This document shows positions 25,843 to 35,229 of a stretch of DNA of 64,000 bases, one piece after another. A model generated the notes under the pieces. It searched no databases and was not told the DNA's origin. It saw nothing but the letters and a program-made list of their open reading frames with translations. Every line of letters begins with the position of its first letter. Position 1 is the stretch's first letter. The position numbers and the translations under genes are program-made. This DNA is from Paenibacillus_L residui (GTDB lineage: Bacteria > Bacillota > Bacilli > Paenibacillales > NBRC-103111), in the NCBI RefSeq assembly GCF_042677205.1, contig NZ_JBHTIU010000012.1, positions 124,001 through 188,000 of the forward strand, given 5' to 3'.

Positions 25843-27363
25843 TTATGACGGATTTTTAAAGATCATCTCCACGGTGGCGATCTTGATTCGGTCCTCTGCC
25901 TGCACTGCATATTTCCGATATGGAATAAGCCGTTCTTCATTTAAGTAGCTGCCGTTCTTCGAGCCCAAATCCTGAACAAAATAGCCCTCCTGCTCCTCGC
26001 TGCGGCTGATTTCCAGATGAATTCTGGAGACCCCGATCGTATCCTCCACGTAATGGACCGCTTCCTGGCTTCTCCCTATTCGGAAGACATCGTCTGAAAT
26101 CGGCACCTTCTCGGTCTCGTCCTCTCTTTTCACCTCAAGATAAGGTCTGGCCGGGCCCGAAATCGCTTCAATGCCTTCCGGCGTAAGCAGTACCGTCGCA
26201 TCCTGCGGTACAAGCAGTGTAGTTTGTTCAGTCAGAGTCGAAGAATGATTCAAGACAGCGGCCGTATTTCCGCCCGGACTTACGTTCGAAAACGTAAGCT
26301 CCTCCCGTTCCGCTCCCATCCCCGAAGAAGCCCGATGCTCCCAATGGCTCTCTTTGGATAAGGTCCGCGAGAACCCAGGTACAGCCGGCTCTAACGCGGT
26401 TGAACGGAAAGACTCCATGATATCGGCTGCACTCTCCGAGCCCACTGTTGCATCCTTGCCTTCCTGATGTTTATTCGATCGGAAAGTTAAGGATAGCCTG
26501 CCCATTTTGTGTAAAATATAAATTCCGTCCACCAGCAGCAGGCTGGTCCCTAGTCCGATATACAACAATCCTTCGGACGGTTCCGTCCAATAGAAGGCCC
26601 AGACCGCTATCAGAAAGACCGTACCAAGCAGGACAATCAGCTTGCCGGACGACGTGGATAAAGCGCGCTCCGTTCCGAAGTTCAGATCGTCTTCTGGCAC
26701 AACAGGGCTATCAATTTTCCTGTTTTCCGTTATTTGTGGAGCCGGGAGCTCGATTTCATTCGGCTTTGATTCCTCTAGTAGCTGTCGTTCCATGGCTTCG
26801 AGCAGAACGGACTTCAACTCCATCAAACTGAATCGCCCGCCGCTAAGCAGCATTTGCAGCTTGCGCCAATTTTCGCTCTGCTCCACGTATGTATGCTTCG
26901 CTAAATAATCTGCCAAGCGGACCAAGTCCTCTTGCGCACTCCCTTTACCGGATAATTCCTTAAGCGGCAGATACAGCAAATGAATGTCATCATGCCGCTG
27001 CCCGATGTAGATAAACTCTTCCTTAAGTACGTAGCGGTCTTCGCTAAGCATATAGATTTTGCAATCGTCCAAAGCCGCAACCAACGTATACAGAAACGTA
27101 TAGAACTGCTGTTCAGAAAGTCTGGATTGCTTAACTGCCTCCGAAAGCGGAATGAATGAGGTGGTTTCATATCTTAACCGGATCTTTCGATTCTGTTGTT
27201 CAAATTCTATTGGAAGCTGCCGGGGAACGGTATAGGTTTCCAGCATTTTGTGCTCTAACAGGACAACATCATCAGGTGTCAACGGCGGTTCCCCGGATAA
27301 AACCAGATAACAGCCATGCTGTCTGTCCATTTCACATTTTAAACCATACAGCAAGGTAGTCAT
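25843..27363 (-). CDS. Membrane-anchored FHA-domain protein (DUF6382-like N-domain)
   Basis: A 506-aa protein, last gene of the pilus locus. Residues 1-190 are a cytosolic domain of the DUF6382 kind (GCYLVLSGEP, EQFYTFLYTLVAALDDCK, DIHLLYLPLKEL). Two membrane segments lie at about 235-285 (LIVLLGTVFLIAVWAFYW, LLYIGLGTSLLLVDGIYIL). A Ser/Thr-rich linker leads to a C-terminal FHA domain at about 415-500 with the phosphothreonine-binding residues: FRIGRS, SRIHLEI and LGSKNGSYLN. FHA domains bind phosphothreonine; a Ser/Thr kinase gene opens the same locus, so it is the likely reader of that kinase. It lies 19 bp after the peptidase gene. Confidence 0.88.
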   Translation of the reverse strand: MTTLLYGLKCEMDRQHGCYLVLSGEPPLTPDDVVLLEHKMLETYTVPRQLPIEFEQQNRKIRLRYETTSFIPLSEAVKQSRLSEQQFYTFLYTLVAALDDCKIYMLSEDRYVLKEEFIYIGQRHDDIHLLYLPLKELSGKGSAQEDLVRLADYLAKHTYVEQSENWRKLQMLLSGGRFSLMELKSVLLEAMERQLLEESKPNEIELPAPQITENRKIDSPVVPEDDLNFGTERALSTSSGKLIVLLGTVFLIAVWAFYWTEPSEGLLYIGLGTSLLLVDGIYILHKMGRLSLTFRSNKHQEGKDATVGSESAADIMESFRSTALEPAVPGFSRTLSKESHWEHRASSGMGAEREELTFSNVSPGGNTAAVLNHSSTLTEQTTLLVPQDATVLLTPEGIEAISGPARPYLEVKREDETEKVPISDDVFRIGRSQEAVHYVEDTIGVSRIHLEISRSEEQEGYFVQDLGSKNGSYLNEERLIPYRKYAVQAEDRIKIATVEMIFKNPS

Positions 27364-27382
27364 GATTCACTTCCTTTCTATC

Positions 27383-27895
27383 CTATAGGTTAAATACCTC
27401 ATACAGTGCTGTTAAATAACCCGGAAATGCGGCATAGAGAAAAGGATATCGAATAACGTCTTTGCCTGTAAACCTAACTGCTTTCCGGTTTTTCAGGATA
27501 ATAAAATCAATGATGCGAAAACCGAGACCGGATGCCTTGGCCGCCCACTGCTTGCGGACCAGCAGGATGACCACACCGATGATTCCGGCGTAGAATAGGG
27601 AATAAAAGAGGAAATAACAGACAAACTCCACACCCGTTAGTGCACCTATAGCCGCAAAAAGCTTGACATCCCCCGCCCCGATTGCCTTGAGCAGGTAAAG
27701 CAAAAACATTAAAGCAAAACCGGCACCCATTCCGGATAAAGAGTAGAGAAAGCCGGACCAGCCGTCCGACCAGCTAAAGTAACCGAATCCCGCGGTCAAA
27801 CCTATCAGCACGATGGAATTCGATATTTTATGCCGCGTCGCATCTGTATAGAAGGAAGCGGCCATAAGTATGGAAGCAACTGACCATGGTACCAT
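27383..27895 (-). CDS. tadV: Prepilin peptidase (A24, TadV/CpaA type)
   Basis: The frame is open further up but ATG at 27893-27895 has GGGGGAAG upstream and starts with the first membrane segment, giving 170 aa. Both catalytic aspartates of A24 aspartyl prepilin peptidases are present: the first in FYTDATRHKISN (about residue 20), the second in the GxGD motif KAIGAGDVKLFAAIG (about 73-87). About five membrane segments. It would cleave the Flp pilin and the TadE-like pseudopilins after glycine at the cytosolic face. Its size fits the short TadV/CpaA class, without the N-terminal methylase domain. Confidence 0.9.
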   Translation of the reverse strand: MVPWSVASILMAASFYTDATRHKISNSIVLIGLTAGFGYFSWSDGWSGFLYSLSGMGAGFALMFLLYLLKAIGAGDVKLFAAIGALTGVEFVCYFLFYSLFYAGIIGVVILLVRKQWAAKASGLGFRIIDFIILKNRKAVRFTGKDVIRYPFLYAAFPGYLTALYEVFNL

Positions 27896-27932
27896 TGACT
27901 TCCCCCTTTCCACGATTGCCGGGGCCCTGTCC

Positions 27933-28556
27933 TCAGGCCCCGGTCCATATTCTCTCGTAAGCTCTTTTGCGTAAATACACCGTTTTATTAACGAAGGGAA
28001 TGGGCAGCTTGAAGGCAACTTCCGCTTCAATCCCCAAATAAGCCTTAGACGGATCTCCTAGAGTCGGAAACTTCATATCCGTAATGCGGAAGCGGTCCGG
28101 TTTAATAACGGACTGATTAGCATGGTGCAGAACAATCGGCTTAAAAGCTTCGTAGATAAGGGGGGCTAAAGTATTGTTGTAATATTGATGATAGGCTTCC
28201 TTGCCCATCTCTTCCCCCTCCTCTCTCATCGTCTGTTCCCACTGCACCCACTTTACGATGGATTCAGGCAAGAAAGCGGCGTAGTCTTCCACCCACTCCT
28301 CCGCCTGAACGAGCTTATCCCTTGCCTGACCGATCTTCTCCACCAAATCACGCCACACAGCAGCGGCCTTGGTTCCCGAAGCCTTATCCCTGGCCTCCAC
28401 ATACAGCAGTTCTACCGGATACATGTAGGCAGCCATTTGTTTAGTAGATTCGGTAACTGCAGTTTTCAACGATAGCTCGAGAATGGAAAGCTGGACAAAC
28501 ATATTTAACGCTAATGCGAACACCAGAAAGACAGGCATGACAATCGCCGCTTCCAA
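27933..28556 (-). CDS. TadE-like pseudopilin 2
   Basis: Annotated from the TTG at 28556 this gives 207 aa, starting directly in LEAAIVMPVFLVFALALNMF. That start removes the class III cleavage motif. The frame extends upstream through KAFIRRLTHCQEGGIALE, which places Glu at +5 after a glycine (G/GIALE), as TadE-type pseudopilins need. Upstream non-AUG candidates are ATT at 28605-28607 (SD-like GGTGAT five bases before) and CTG at 28584-28586. One membrane helix, then a 170-aa extracellular part with WVEDYAAFLPESIVKWVQW. Probably a minor pilin that primes pilus assembly. Confidence 0.85.
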   Translation of the reverse strand: MEAAIVMPVFLVFALALNMFVQLSILELSLKTAVTESTKQMAAYMYPVELLYVEARDKASGTKAAAVWRDLVEKIGQARDKLVQAEEWVEDYAAFLPESIVKWVQWEQTMREEGEEMGKEAYHQYYNNTLAPLIYEAFKPIVLHHANQSVIKPDRFRITDMKFPTLGDPSKAYLGIEAEVAFKLPIPFVNKTVYLRKRAYERIWTGA

Positions 28557-28602
28557 GGCTATTCCGCCTTCCTGACAATGGGTCAGCCTCCGAATAAATG
28601 CT

Positions 28603-30912
28603 TTAATAGGACATCACCGCTGTCTTTGTTATTTGGCATCGTTTATTTTTATTGCCGCAATCCAGCAAGCCAAGATCACTCATTAACCTCATGGCTGCCG
28701 GCATAAACCAGATTCGAACGGTTGAAGAAGTGGTTGCCTGCAAATAAGTCGTTCTTTCTGTCAGATCCTTCCCCGTGTTCAACTCGATTAAAGCCTGCAT
28801 GCGAGACATCATTTTACTGTCATTGCTATGGAGCAGCATAAAAAGCCTAAGTAAATCTTTATAATAGACGGTTAATGACTTCACCTTCTTTAGTACGGGC
28901 ACCGCCTCACCCTTCACCAGCTTCTGCATATCCTGCACTGCCTCAATGGCCGCCTGGGCAGCTACGACAGTAAATAAAAGCAGGGGAGATCCGATATTTA
29001 AAACACTCTTCTTCGGATCCATAAGTCCTTCGACAATATGGACCGCCATAAAAAATACAAACATCTCGCCATATGCTGCGGAATAATTGGACGCACAGGA
29101 ATTCATTCCATAGAGAATATACTCCGCTTCCTGATCTGCAAGAGGGTGATCCAACGGCTTAGACGGCACATGAGAAGCCGGCGGCACCCCGCCTTTACCC
29201 GCTTCCAGCTTGGCTGTCCGATAACTGAATTTCGTTAATGCATACTCGTTCATATAGATCTCATCACGTATTCCGGTAAGCACATTCGAAATCCGTTCCG
29301 AGAAGCTTACAGCCTGCTTGATCGCTTGATCCGGGCGATCGGCCGCGTACACCTCAGACATCTCCGGGGGTTGATCGGAATTATATTGATAATATTTAGA
29401 ATACAGCCCCGGGTTCCCGTTCGAATCCCCTTCGAGCCTCTGATATAACGCTGTATAAGGGTCCTGGCTGCCCCACATGCCGCACTGGCCCAACATAGAA
29501 TTCAATTCCTTGAGAGCATCCCCGAGCTTCTGTTTATGTTCCTTATCGCTAACCTCCAACTGATTCATCCGCTCCTGACGTTCCCGTTCTTTCTCTCCCT
29601 GCTCACTTTCAAATCGGACAAGCAGCTCTTGCATCTTCTCCAACTGTCTGGAGATTTCTCCGTAGTCATCCCCGATGAAAAAAACAGTAGATTGCCATTT
29701 TTCCTTCAGCCAGGAGAACTGCGCCAGGCTTTTGGCTGACTCTGTTTTGTAAATAGAGAAGTATTCGAGGGAGTACACCGGAATTTTGTCCAGCACGTCA
29801 TAGCCCTGGAATGAGTCGTTGTCCAGGCTGCTCTTCAGCTTTTCCTTTTCCGCGCGGAGCTCCTCATTTAATACTCTGGCATTCTCTACCTTCTCCAACA
29901 AGCGCTCATGCTGCTCGGCAAATCCGGCGTAATCCTCCTCCAGCGACACTTGAAAAGATGCCAATAAAGCAGTATAGGCCAAAATATCCTTCAAGAGCTC
30001 CTCCAGTTCATATTTTCGTTGTAAAAACTCGGAAATTTGCCGCTGAGTTTCGGAAATGGATTTCTTCGTAGATTGCAAGGATTGATAGAGCGAATTTATT
30101 GCCTCGGCGTTCCCTTCGGGATTCATCAGTAATAAGGCGATAGTGCTGCCAAGCGAATCCGCAGATTGCTGCAAAGAATCCAAAGCTTCCTCGGCCTTCT
30201 CCAACCCTTCCTCCACCTCGTGAATCGACTGTCTGACACTATCCGCTGTATTTAGACCAATGCGGTCCGCCCGTTCGTGAAGCTCGCCCAAAGTGCCGCT
30301 GTACTTCAGATGCAGCCGTTTGCCCCTATCGATGAAGTCCTGTGCGGCTTCCCATGCCTCCTCCAATGCTTCATTCCATGGCTTTATTTTTTCCTCCAGT
30401 ATATTTGCATGCTCGTGGAATTTAGCGGCTTGCGCTAACTGCTTGGTCAAGCCGGAGTTTTTGAACCGGTCGAGAAGCTCCATCGTAAATTCAATCGGGG
30501 CCTGATACTTCATATCTTCCAGCATCTGCTGCCGAAACACGACATGATTGGCTAGTGTAAATAGAGGCCGTATATAACTGTCCTCCGGCTCGGAGCGGAT
30601 ATCCAAATAATTGAAAATAGAATCTTCGCTGGAAGCCGTCAAATTGTGATCCAGTACGGTTTGAAATACTTGCCTGCTTTCTTCCTCATTGCCCGCAATT
30701 CCGAATAATCCGTAGGATTGCAGCTCTCGATCAAAGCGGGAAAACATCGAGCGGTTGGCGGCCCAAAGAGCGGCCTCCGTCTCTCTTTCCGCAAGCTTAA
30801 CCCGGACAAAATCGATCAGAACGGCATGGAACAGAAAAATTGGTACGATGATCACGATCAAATAGACGGAAACAGAACCGTCACTGGTACGTAGAAACCG
30901 CTTCAGCTTCAT
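28603..30912 (-). CDS. Large coiled-coil pilus-locus membrane protein (DUF5702-like)
   Basis: A 769-aa protein. Its N-terminus FLRTSDGSVSVYLIVIIVPI resembles a pseudopilin leader, but position +5 after Gly is Tyr, not Glu, so peptidase processing is doubtful. One membrane segment at about 15-37 is followed by long coiled coils (about 140-470, rich in Glu/Lys/Gln heptads such as KAEEALDSLQQSADSL). A hydrophobic segment near 620-660 may cross or lie on the membrane. It resembles the DUF5702/TadG-like proteins in Firmicute tad loci. Such a size suits an extracellular scaffold or adhesin of the pilus base. Role inferred from context only. Confidence 0.8.
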   Translation of the reverse strand: MKLKRFLRTSDGSVSVYLIVIIVPIFLFHAVLIDFVRVKLAERETEAALWAANRSMFSRFDRELQSYGLFGIAGNEEESRQVFQTVLDHNLTASSEDSIFNYLDIRSEPEDSYIRPLFTLANHVVFRQQMLEDMKYQAPIEFTMELLDRFKNSGLTKQLAQAAKFHEHANILEEKIKPWNEALEEAWEAAQDFIDRGKRLHLKYSGTLGELHERADRIGLNTADSVRQSIHEVEEGLEKAEEALDSLQQSADSLGSTIALLLMNPEGNAEAINSLYQSLQSTKKSISETQRQISEFLQRKYELEELLKDILAYTALLASFQVSLEEDYAGFAEQHERLLEKVENARVLNEELRAEKEKLKSSLDNDSFQGYDVLDKIPVYSLEYFSIYKTESAKSLAQFSWLKEKWQSTVFFIGDDYGEISRQLEKMQELLVRFESEQGEKERERQERMNQLEVSDKEHKQKLGDALKELNSMLGQCGMWGSQDPYTALYQRLEGDSNGNPGLYSKYYQYNSDQPPEMSEVYAADRPDQAIKQAVSFSERISNVLTGIRDEIYMNEYALTKFSYRTAKLEAGKGGVPPASHVPSKPLDHPLADQEAEYILYGMNSCASNYSAAYGEMFVFFMAVHIVEGLMDPKKSVLNIGSPLLLFTVVAAQAAIEAVQDMQKLVKGEAVPVLKKVKSLTVYYKDLLRLFMLLHSNDSKMMSRMQALIELNTGKDLTERTTYLQATTSSTVRIWFMPAAMRLMSDLGLLDCGNKNKRCQITKTAVMSY

Positions 30913-30928
30913 TCCATTCCTCCATCCT

Positions 30929-31942
30929 TCAGTTATGGACGATCACAACGATGCCATTCCGTTCCAGTTCTCTTCTGAGCGATGGAGTGAGGGCTGTCTT
31001 TCCAGTCTTGACATGCCGGAAAAAATGCCACACTACCCCCTTCACTTCTCCCCTTTTCATAAGTTCGACATCCTTTTTTATTTGATCCTTAACATTTTTG
31101 GAGTTGATTGTATACTTCGCTTCATGAGCAACGCCATCCCGATCTAGTGCATCTATTATCCTATACTGGCCCACCGTATGAGTTTCGATTTCTACCGACT
31201 TCCCATTGACGAAATTCCGTAAATATTCACTTGCTTCTTTTTCTGAGCGAATGATTACTTCCGGCGGGTCCGAAACACTCTCCAGCCATGTTTTCTTCAC
31301 ATCTGTTGCAGGAGCTTTACCCTTAATCCTGCTTAGATAGGACTTGGTTAAATCTACCGCGCGAATCCATTCCACGGGATCCGTCACTTGTGCGACCGAC
31401 TCTCCCGCCGCCTGGTCCATGGCAAACCAGTCTTGAACTAAAGAAGGAATACCCAAAAACTGGTTAAGCTTGATCTGCACGGTGCGGTCGAGACCGTGGT
31501 TCGAATAGCTTAACTGACCCTCCAAGGAGACGGGAAGTTGTTGAGCCGCCTGTAAAAGCTTCTTATTCGGGCCGGACCCGGAAGGCTGCGTTCCTGATTG
31601 AGGCAGCTCGACGACTGCCGGATTACCCAATCCGATGATTCCCAGCAAGTCTGACGCCTGATCGTTAAAAACTCTCCAGTACAGCCCGTCATTCTTGTCC
31701 AAGGGGTATGATCCGGTCACCGGATCTTTATACGAATTGTCCCAATGAGCCGCCGTTCGATCCGCACTGACTGCCGCCGTATGGAACAATACCGCCTTCT
31801 GGTACATAAACAGCGCGAAGAACAGAATGGCGATCGTGCATAGAAAGATCACCGGAAGCACTAAAGAAGCCTCTATAGTAAAGCTTCCGGCCTCACTCAG
31901 GCAGAAACGCCGCAGCCTTCTCCCTTGCGTTACGTTCCGCAT
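30929..31942 (-). CDS. TadE-like pseudopilin 1
   Basis: The start chosen is ATG at 31940-31942 (AAAGGA upstream), giving 337 aa. The leader is class III: FCLSEAGSFTIEASLVLPVIFL, with cleavage after Gly and Glu at +5 (G/SFTIE). A single membrane helix follows and then a large extracellular domain (about 40-330) ending MKRGEVKGVVWHFFRHVK. It would be processed by the TadV-type peptidase. Stop lies 16 bp before the 769-aa gene, and it starts within 5 bp of the Flp stop. Confidence 0.85.
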   Translation of the reverse strand: MRNVTQGRRLRRFCLSEAGSFTIEASLVLPVIFLCTIAILFFALFMYQKAVLFHTAAVSADRTAAHWDNSYKDPVTGSYPLDKNDGLYWRVFNDQASDLLGIIGLGNPAVVELPQSGTQPSGSGPNKKLLQAAQQLPVSLEGQLSYSNHGLDRTVQIKLNQFLGIPSLVQDWFAMDQAAGESVAQVTDPVEWIRAVDLTKSYLSRIKGKAPATDVKKTWLESVSDPPEVIIRSEKEASEYLRNFVNGKSVEIETHTVGQYRIIDALDRDGVAHEAKYTINSKNVKDQIKKDVELMKRGEVKGVVWHFFRHVKTGKTALTPSLRRELERNGIVVIVHN

Positions 31943-31946
31943 CGGC

Positions 31947-32165
31947 TTATTTTCCTTTAGGCATGATATTGCCCGTATCATCACCGGTGTGGACGTTAAT
32001 TTCTTTATCCGCTTTGTTAAACAAGCTTTCCACCCACTGAAAAATCCACTTCCTGAAAGCTACTGCCACAATGACGATCACCGCCAGAATCAATAAAATC
32101 TCAAGCGTTCCTAACCCTTCCTCATCCTGCCAAAAACGAATAATAGCTTGCTTCAGGTTCCGCAT
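31947..32165 (-). CDS. flp: Flp-type pilin (major pilin candidate)
   Basis: A 72-aa Flp-family protein with AATTGGAGGAAAAA upstream. The cleavage motif is DEEGLGTLEILLILAVIVIV: Gly at -1, Glu at +5 of the mature protein, then one hydrophobic helix and a 25-residue hydrophilic tail ending MPKGK. This is the size and layout of Flp pilins of type IVc pili and of flp-like small pilins. It is the only such gene in the locus, so it is the best candidate for the shaft subunit. Confidence 0.87.
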   Translation of the reverse strand: MRNLKQAIIRFWQDEEGLGTLEILLILAVIVIVAVAFRKWIFQWVESLFNKADKEINVHTGDDTGNIMPKGK

Positions 32166-32280
32166 AGTTTTTCCTCCAATTTTCTATTTTCATATACTGA
32201 GTTTTGCAAATATCGACTTCACTTCTGTTAGGCCGTTATTGAAAGGCATGGCCGGTTCGGTCTCATCCGTGATTCTGCAC

Positions 32281-33072
32281 CTAGCCCATGATTAATATGG
32301 CAGGAGTGGCAACGATGACCATGACTATTCCGAAAGTAATGACCATCGGAAACACAAGCTTGGAAGAAGCTTCCTCGCCCATAGTTCTTGCCAGCGCTTT
32401 GCGCTTCTCCCAAAGGTTTCTCGTCAATTCTCTTAGGGCAACAACAAAGTCGTCTCCGCCTCTTCGATAATTAAGCAGCACAGTCGTCGTAAATAACGAT
32501 ATTTCGGGAAGAGCGCACCGCTTGCTCAATTCCTCCATTGCCCTGGCAAAAGAACGGTTATTCTTTAATTCGTTGGACATGATCGATAATTCCCGGAAGA
32601 GCGGAGATAATTCCTCTTCCCGGCGGGAATCTACACAGCGGATGATCGCCGCCTGTACCGTCTCCCCGGCATTGACCAGCAAGGTGAGCTTATTCAGAAA
32701 TTCCGGAAGCTCAATAAGCATGCTTCTCTTCTGCAGCCTTATTCGCTTACTTAAACCGCGCACTTCTATCCAAGGCGCCAATACAGCAAGCAGCAGTCCG
32801 CACAGCGAAACCGATAACCATTCTCCCGTTACAGCAGCCAGCAAGAGTGTCAGCATAAATACCAGTATTCCGCTCGTAATCATCCTTGCGATGAATTGTT
32901 TGGTCATTTCCATTGTCGCTCTCCGCCCATAGCAGGAGACCATCATTAAATGCAGCTTGGTGACGAAGGCGGGCATCCTTTCCATCAGTCCCGATTTGGT
33001 CACCACTTTCATCGCAAGAGGCATTAGCCATTTGTATATTGAAGAGTTGCTAGGTGTCTCCTCCAAATTCAT
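32281..33072 (-). CDS. tadC: Pilus assembly membrane protein TadC
   Basis: A T2SSF-domain inner-platform protein of about 263 aa. Start alternatives are ATG at 33070-33072 or TTG at 33064-33066; the latter has AGGGGAG at ideal spacing. A run of hydrophobic segments is at about 70-110 and at the C-terminus (VFPMVITFGIVMVIVATPAIL), around the cytosolic T2SSF helices (LPEFLNKLTLLVNAGETVQAAIIRC, RRGGDDFVVALRELTRNLWEKR). TadB and TadC form the membrane platform turned by the TadA ATPase. Confidence 0.88.
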   Translation of the reverse strand: MNLEETPSNSSIYKWLMPLAMKVVTKSGLMERMPAFVTKLHLMMVSCYGRRATMEMTKQFIARMITSGILVFMLTLLLAAVTGEWLSVSLCGLLLAVLAPWIEVRGLSKRIRLQKRSMLIELPEFLNKLTLLVNAGETVQAAIIRCVDSRREEELSPLFRELSIMSNELKNNRSFARAMEELSKRCALPEISLFTTTVLLNYRRGGDDFVVALRELTRNLWEKRKALARTMGEEASSKLVFPMVITFGIVMVIVATPAILIMG

Positions 33073-33077
33073 CTCCC

Positions 33078-33914
33078 CTAAACCTTGATATCCATTATTT
33101 TTTTGACAAGCCAGTGACAGCCTAACAGCAGTACTAAACATAGCGTCATAATAAGCGGTCCGGTTAAACCCGAATATAGCGGAGCCATATAATCCGGTGA
33201 GCTGATCGTCAGCAAACCGATAACAGCCAACGGGGCAGCGCTCAGAATCGCCGATTCGAACTTCTTTTGCGCGATCAGCACCGCTATTTCTTGCTGAATT
33301 TCGATTTTCTCACCGATTATGTTCGCGGTTCTGCGGACGACTTCGATTAAATTTCCTCCCGATCTTTTACAGGTAACGAAAACGTCTACGAAATTATGAA
33401 TATCTTCGAGATCGGCTCTTTCATCAAATTCTCTCAGCACGGCTTCAATCGTCTCGCCGTTCTGGATTTTTCTGTTCATCCGATCGAACTCTGCAATAAT
33501 ATAGGTATTAGGATTGGAATACAGGGTTTTTAAATCGTTAACCGCCTCCGCCAAACCGCTTTCCACCGATTTTCCGGCTGTTAGCGATGAGGACAATGAA
33601 AAAAGGGCCTGCCGGAATTGATCATTAAGCTCCGCTTTGCGTTTAATCATCTTTTTCCTGGATATCCATTTCGGATAGAATAATCCGAGTGCCGCCATAA
33701 TGAGAGAGATTAACGGCTGCTTGTAAAAAAGATATCCGACAGCATAAAGACTCCCGCTTGCTACGACAACCGCCATAACCCTCTCTTGTACGGATAACCG
33801 GTACACCGAGTAATCTATGACCGTTTCCGCCCTCGACACTTTGAACTGAGATATGTCCCCCTGTTTGGACTTGCGGGTGCGCTCCAACAAAGAGAGCAGT
33901 CCCCATACGAACAA
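33078..33914 (-). CDS. tadB: Pilus assembly membrane protein TadB
   Basis: A T2SSF-domain protein. The first standard start is TTG at 33914 (278 aa), but that cuts the first membrane helix: the frame continues upstream for 11 codons as IIIIACAAGIG to an ATC at 33945-33947 that has AAGGTGG at good spacing, then a stop. The central T2SSF part reads FRQALFSLSSSLTAGKSVESGL and CKRSGGNLIEVVRRTANII, with terminal helices LSAAPLAVIGLLTI and LIMTLCLVLLLGCHWLV. The last codons lie 5 bp before tadC. Confidence 0.87.
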   Translation of the reverse strand: MFVWGLLSLLERTRKSKQGDISQFKVSRAETVIDYSVYRLSVQERVMAVVVASGSLYAVGYLFYKQPLISLIMAALGLFYPKWISRKKMIKRKAELNDQFRQALFSLSSSLTAGKSVESGLAEAVNDLKTLYSNPNTYIIAEFDRMNRKIQNGETIEAVLREFDERADLEDIHNFVDVFVTCKRSGGNLIEVVRRTANIIGEKIEIQQEIAVLIAQKKFESAILSAAPLAVIGLLTISSPDYMAPLYSGLTGPLIMTLCLVLLLGCHWLVKKIMDIKV

Positions 33915-33966
33915 TCCTATCCCTGCGGCACAGGCTATGATGATGATCGCTCACACCACCTTCTTC

Positions 33967-35229
33967 TTAAAATCCTGCTGCGTGCAGCTTATCCGTTCGG
34001 GTAAGCTTATGCTCCGTAGGCTGCAGCTTGCCTATGATCTTGCCCTGCTGTGTGCCTTCTTCCCGAAAAATAAACAGCGGCTGCAAGTGCACCTCCCCTC
34101 CCCGCATTCCGATTACCTCCGATATTTCCGTTACCCGCCTGGATTTATCGCGCAATCGGGTCAAGTGAATCATGATATCAATGGCCGAAGCGATCTGCTT
34201 CCGTACAACATCTAGCGGCAGCTCCGCCCCGCTCAGCACCATCGTTTCCAAACGGCTGATCATATCGGCGGTGGAATTGGAATGGCCGGTAGAGATCGAG
34301 CCTTCATGCCCGGTGTTCATCGCCTGCAGCATGTCCAGAGCTTCCGCCCCCCGTACTTCTCCCACAATGATCCGGTTAGGCCTCATGCGGAGGGATGCCC
34401 GAATCAAGTCGCGAATCGTAATTTCACCCTTGCCTTCGGTATTCGCGTTTCTCGTTTCCAAGCTTACCAGGTTAGGCACATTCCTTATTTGCAGCTCTGC
34501 CGAATCCTCTATCGTAATAATCCGTTCATCGGCAGGGATAAAATCAGACAGGGCATTCAGGAAGGTCGTCTTGCCCGAACCTGTTCCTCCCCCTATGAAA
34601 ATGTTGTATTTCGCTTTGACGAGCTGCTCCAGCAAACCAGCCGCCTCTTCGGTCAATGCCTCCTTGTCAACCAGTTCCTTCATGGACATGGGCTTGTCGG
34701 GAAATTTCCGGATGGTCATCGTCGGTCCTTTCAGCGCAATGGGCGGCAGAACGACATTGACCCGCGACCCGTCCGCCAATCTCGCATCTACGATAGGAGA
34801 CGCTTCATTCACGACACGATTTACTTTGGAAACGATAGACTGAATGATATCCTCCAGCTTCTGAGGATCCTCGAACACTGTAGGATAAGGGAGGACCTCT
34901 CCCGCCCTTTCGATAAAGATCTCTTGATGGCTGTTTATCATGATTTCCGAGATGGAACGGTCATCAATCAGGGGCTGCAGGACATCCAATCCGCGAAACG
35001 AATGAAATAATCGTCTGACAGCGTACGCCTTCTGCCGTGCTGTCCAGCCGGTGCAGCACTCGGAGGAGAAGACTTCCTCTTCAATCATTTCTATTAATTC
35101 ATCATCCGATTTGGCCTCCGAATAATCCAATTGTTCAGCGATAGACAGACGGAGCTTCCGAATCAGTTCCTCCTCGATCAGCAGGTCATCTCCTCCCCTC
35201 TTGCTTCCGGCGCCAGCTTCGTCAACCAT
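33967..35229 (-). CDS. tadA: Pilus motor ATPase TadA/CpaF
   Basis: A CpaF/TadA secretion ATPase. Walker A is GGGTGSGKTT at about residues 235-245, the Asp/Glu box IITIEDSAELQI follows, Walker B is NRIIVGEVRGAEALDML, and His boxes MNTGHEGSISTGHSNS close the active site. The N-terminal domain is about 130 aa. The start is uncertain: ATG at 35229 lies inside tadZ with a poor ribosome binding site; a CTG at 35182-35184 sits 5-8 bases after GGGGAGGAG and overlaps the tadZ stop. It powers assembly of the Flp pilus from the cytosol. Confidence 0.92.
   Translation of the reverse strand: MVDEAGAGSKRGGDDLLIEEELIRKLRLSIAEQLDYSEAKSDDELIEMIEEEVFSSECCTGWTARQKAYAVRRLFHSFRGLDVLQPLIDDRSISEIMINSHQEIFIERAGEVLPYPTVFEDPQKLEDIIQSIVSKVNRVVNEASPIVDARLADGSRVNVVLPPIALKGPTMTIRKFPDKPMSMKELVDKEALTEEAAGLLEQLVKAKYNIFIGGGTGSGKTTFLNALSDFIPADERIITIEDSAELQIRNVPNLVSLETRNANTEGKGEITIRDLIRASLRMRPNRIIVGEVRGAEALDMLQAMNTGHEGSISTGHSNSTADMISRLETMVLSGAELPLDVVRKQIASAIDIMIHLTRLRDKSRRVTEISEVIGMRGGEVHLQPLFIFREEGTQQGKIIGKLQPTEHKLTRTDKLHAAGF

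Noticed and set aside
33643..33954. 103-aa ORF starting GTG with a ribosome site at the tadB start
   Set aside because: It is out of frame with TadB and its text is non-protein-like after the first residues; it is a shadow.
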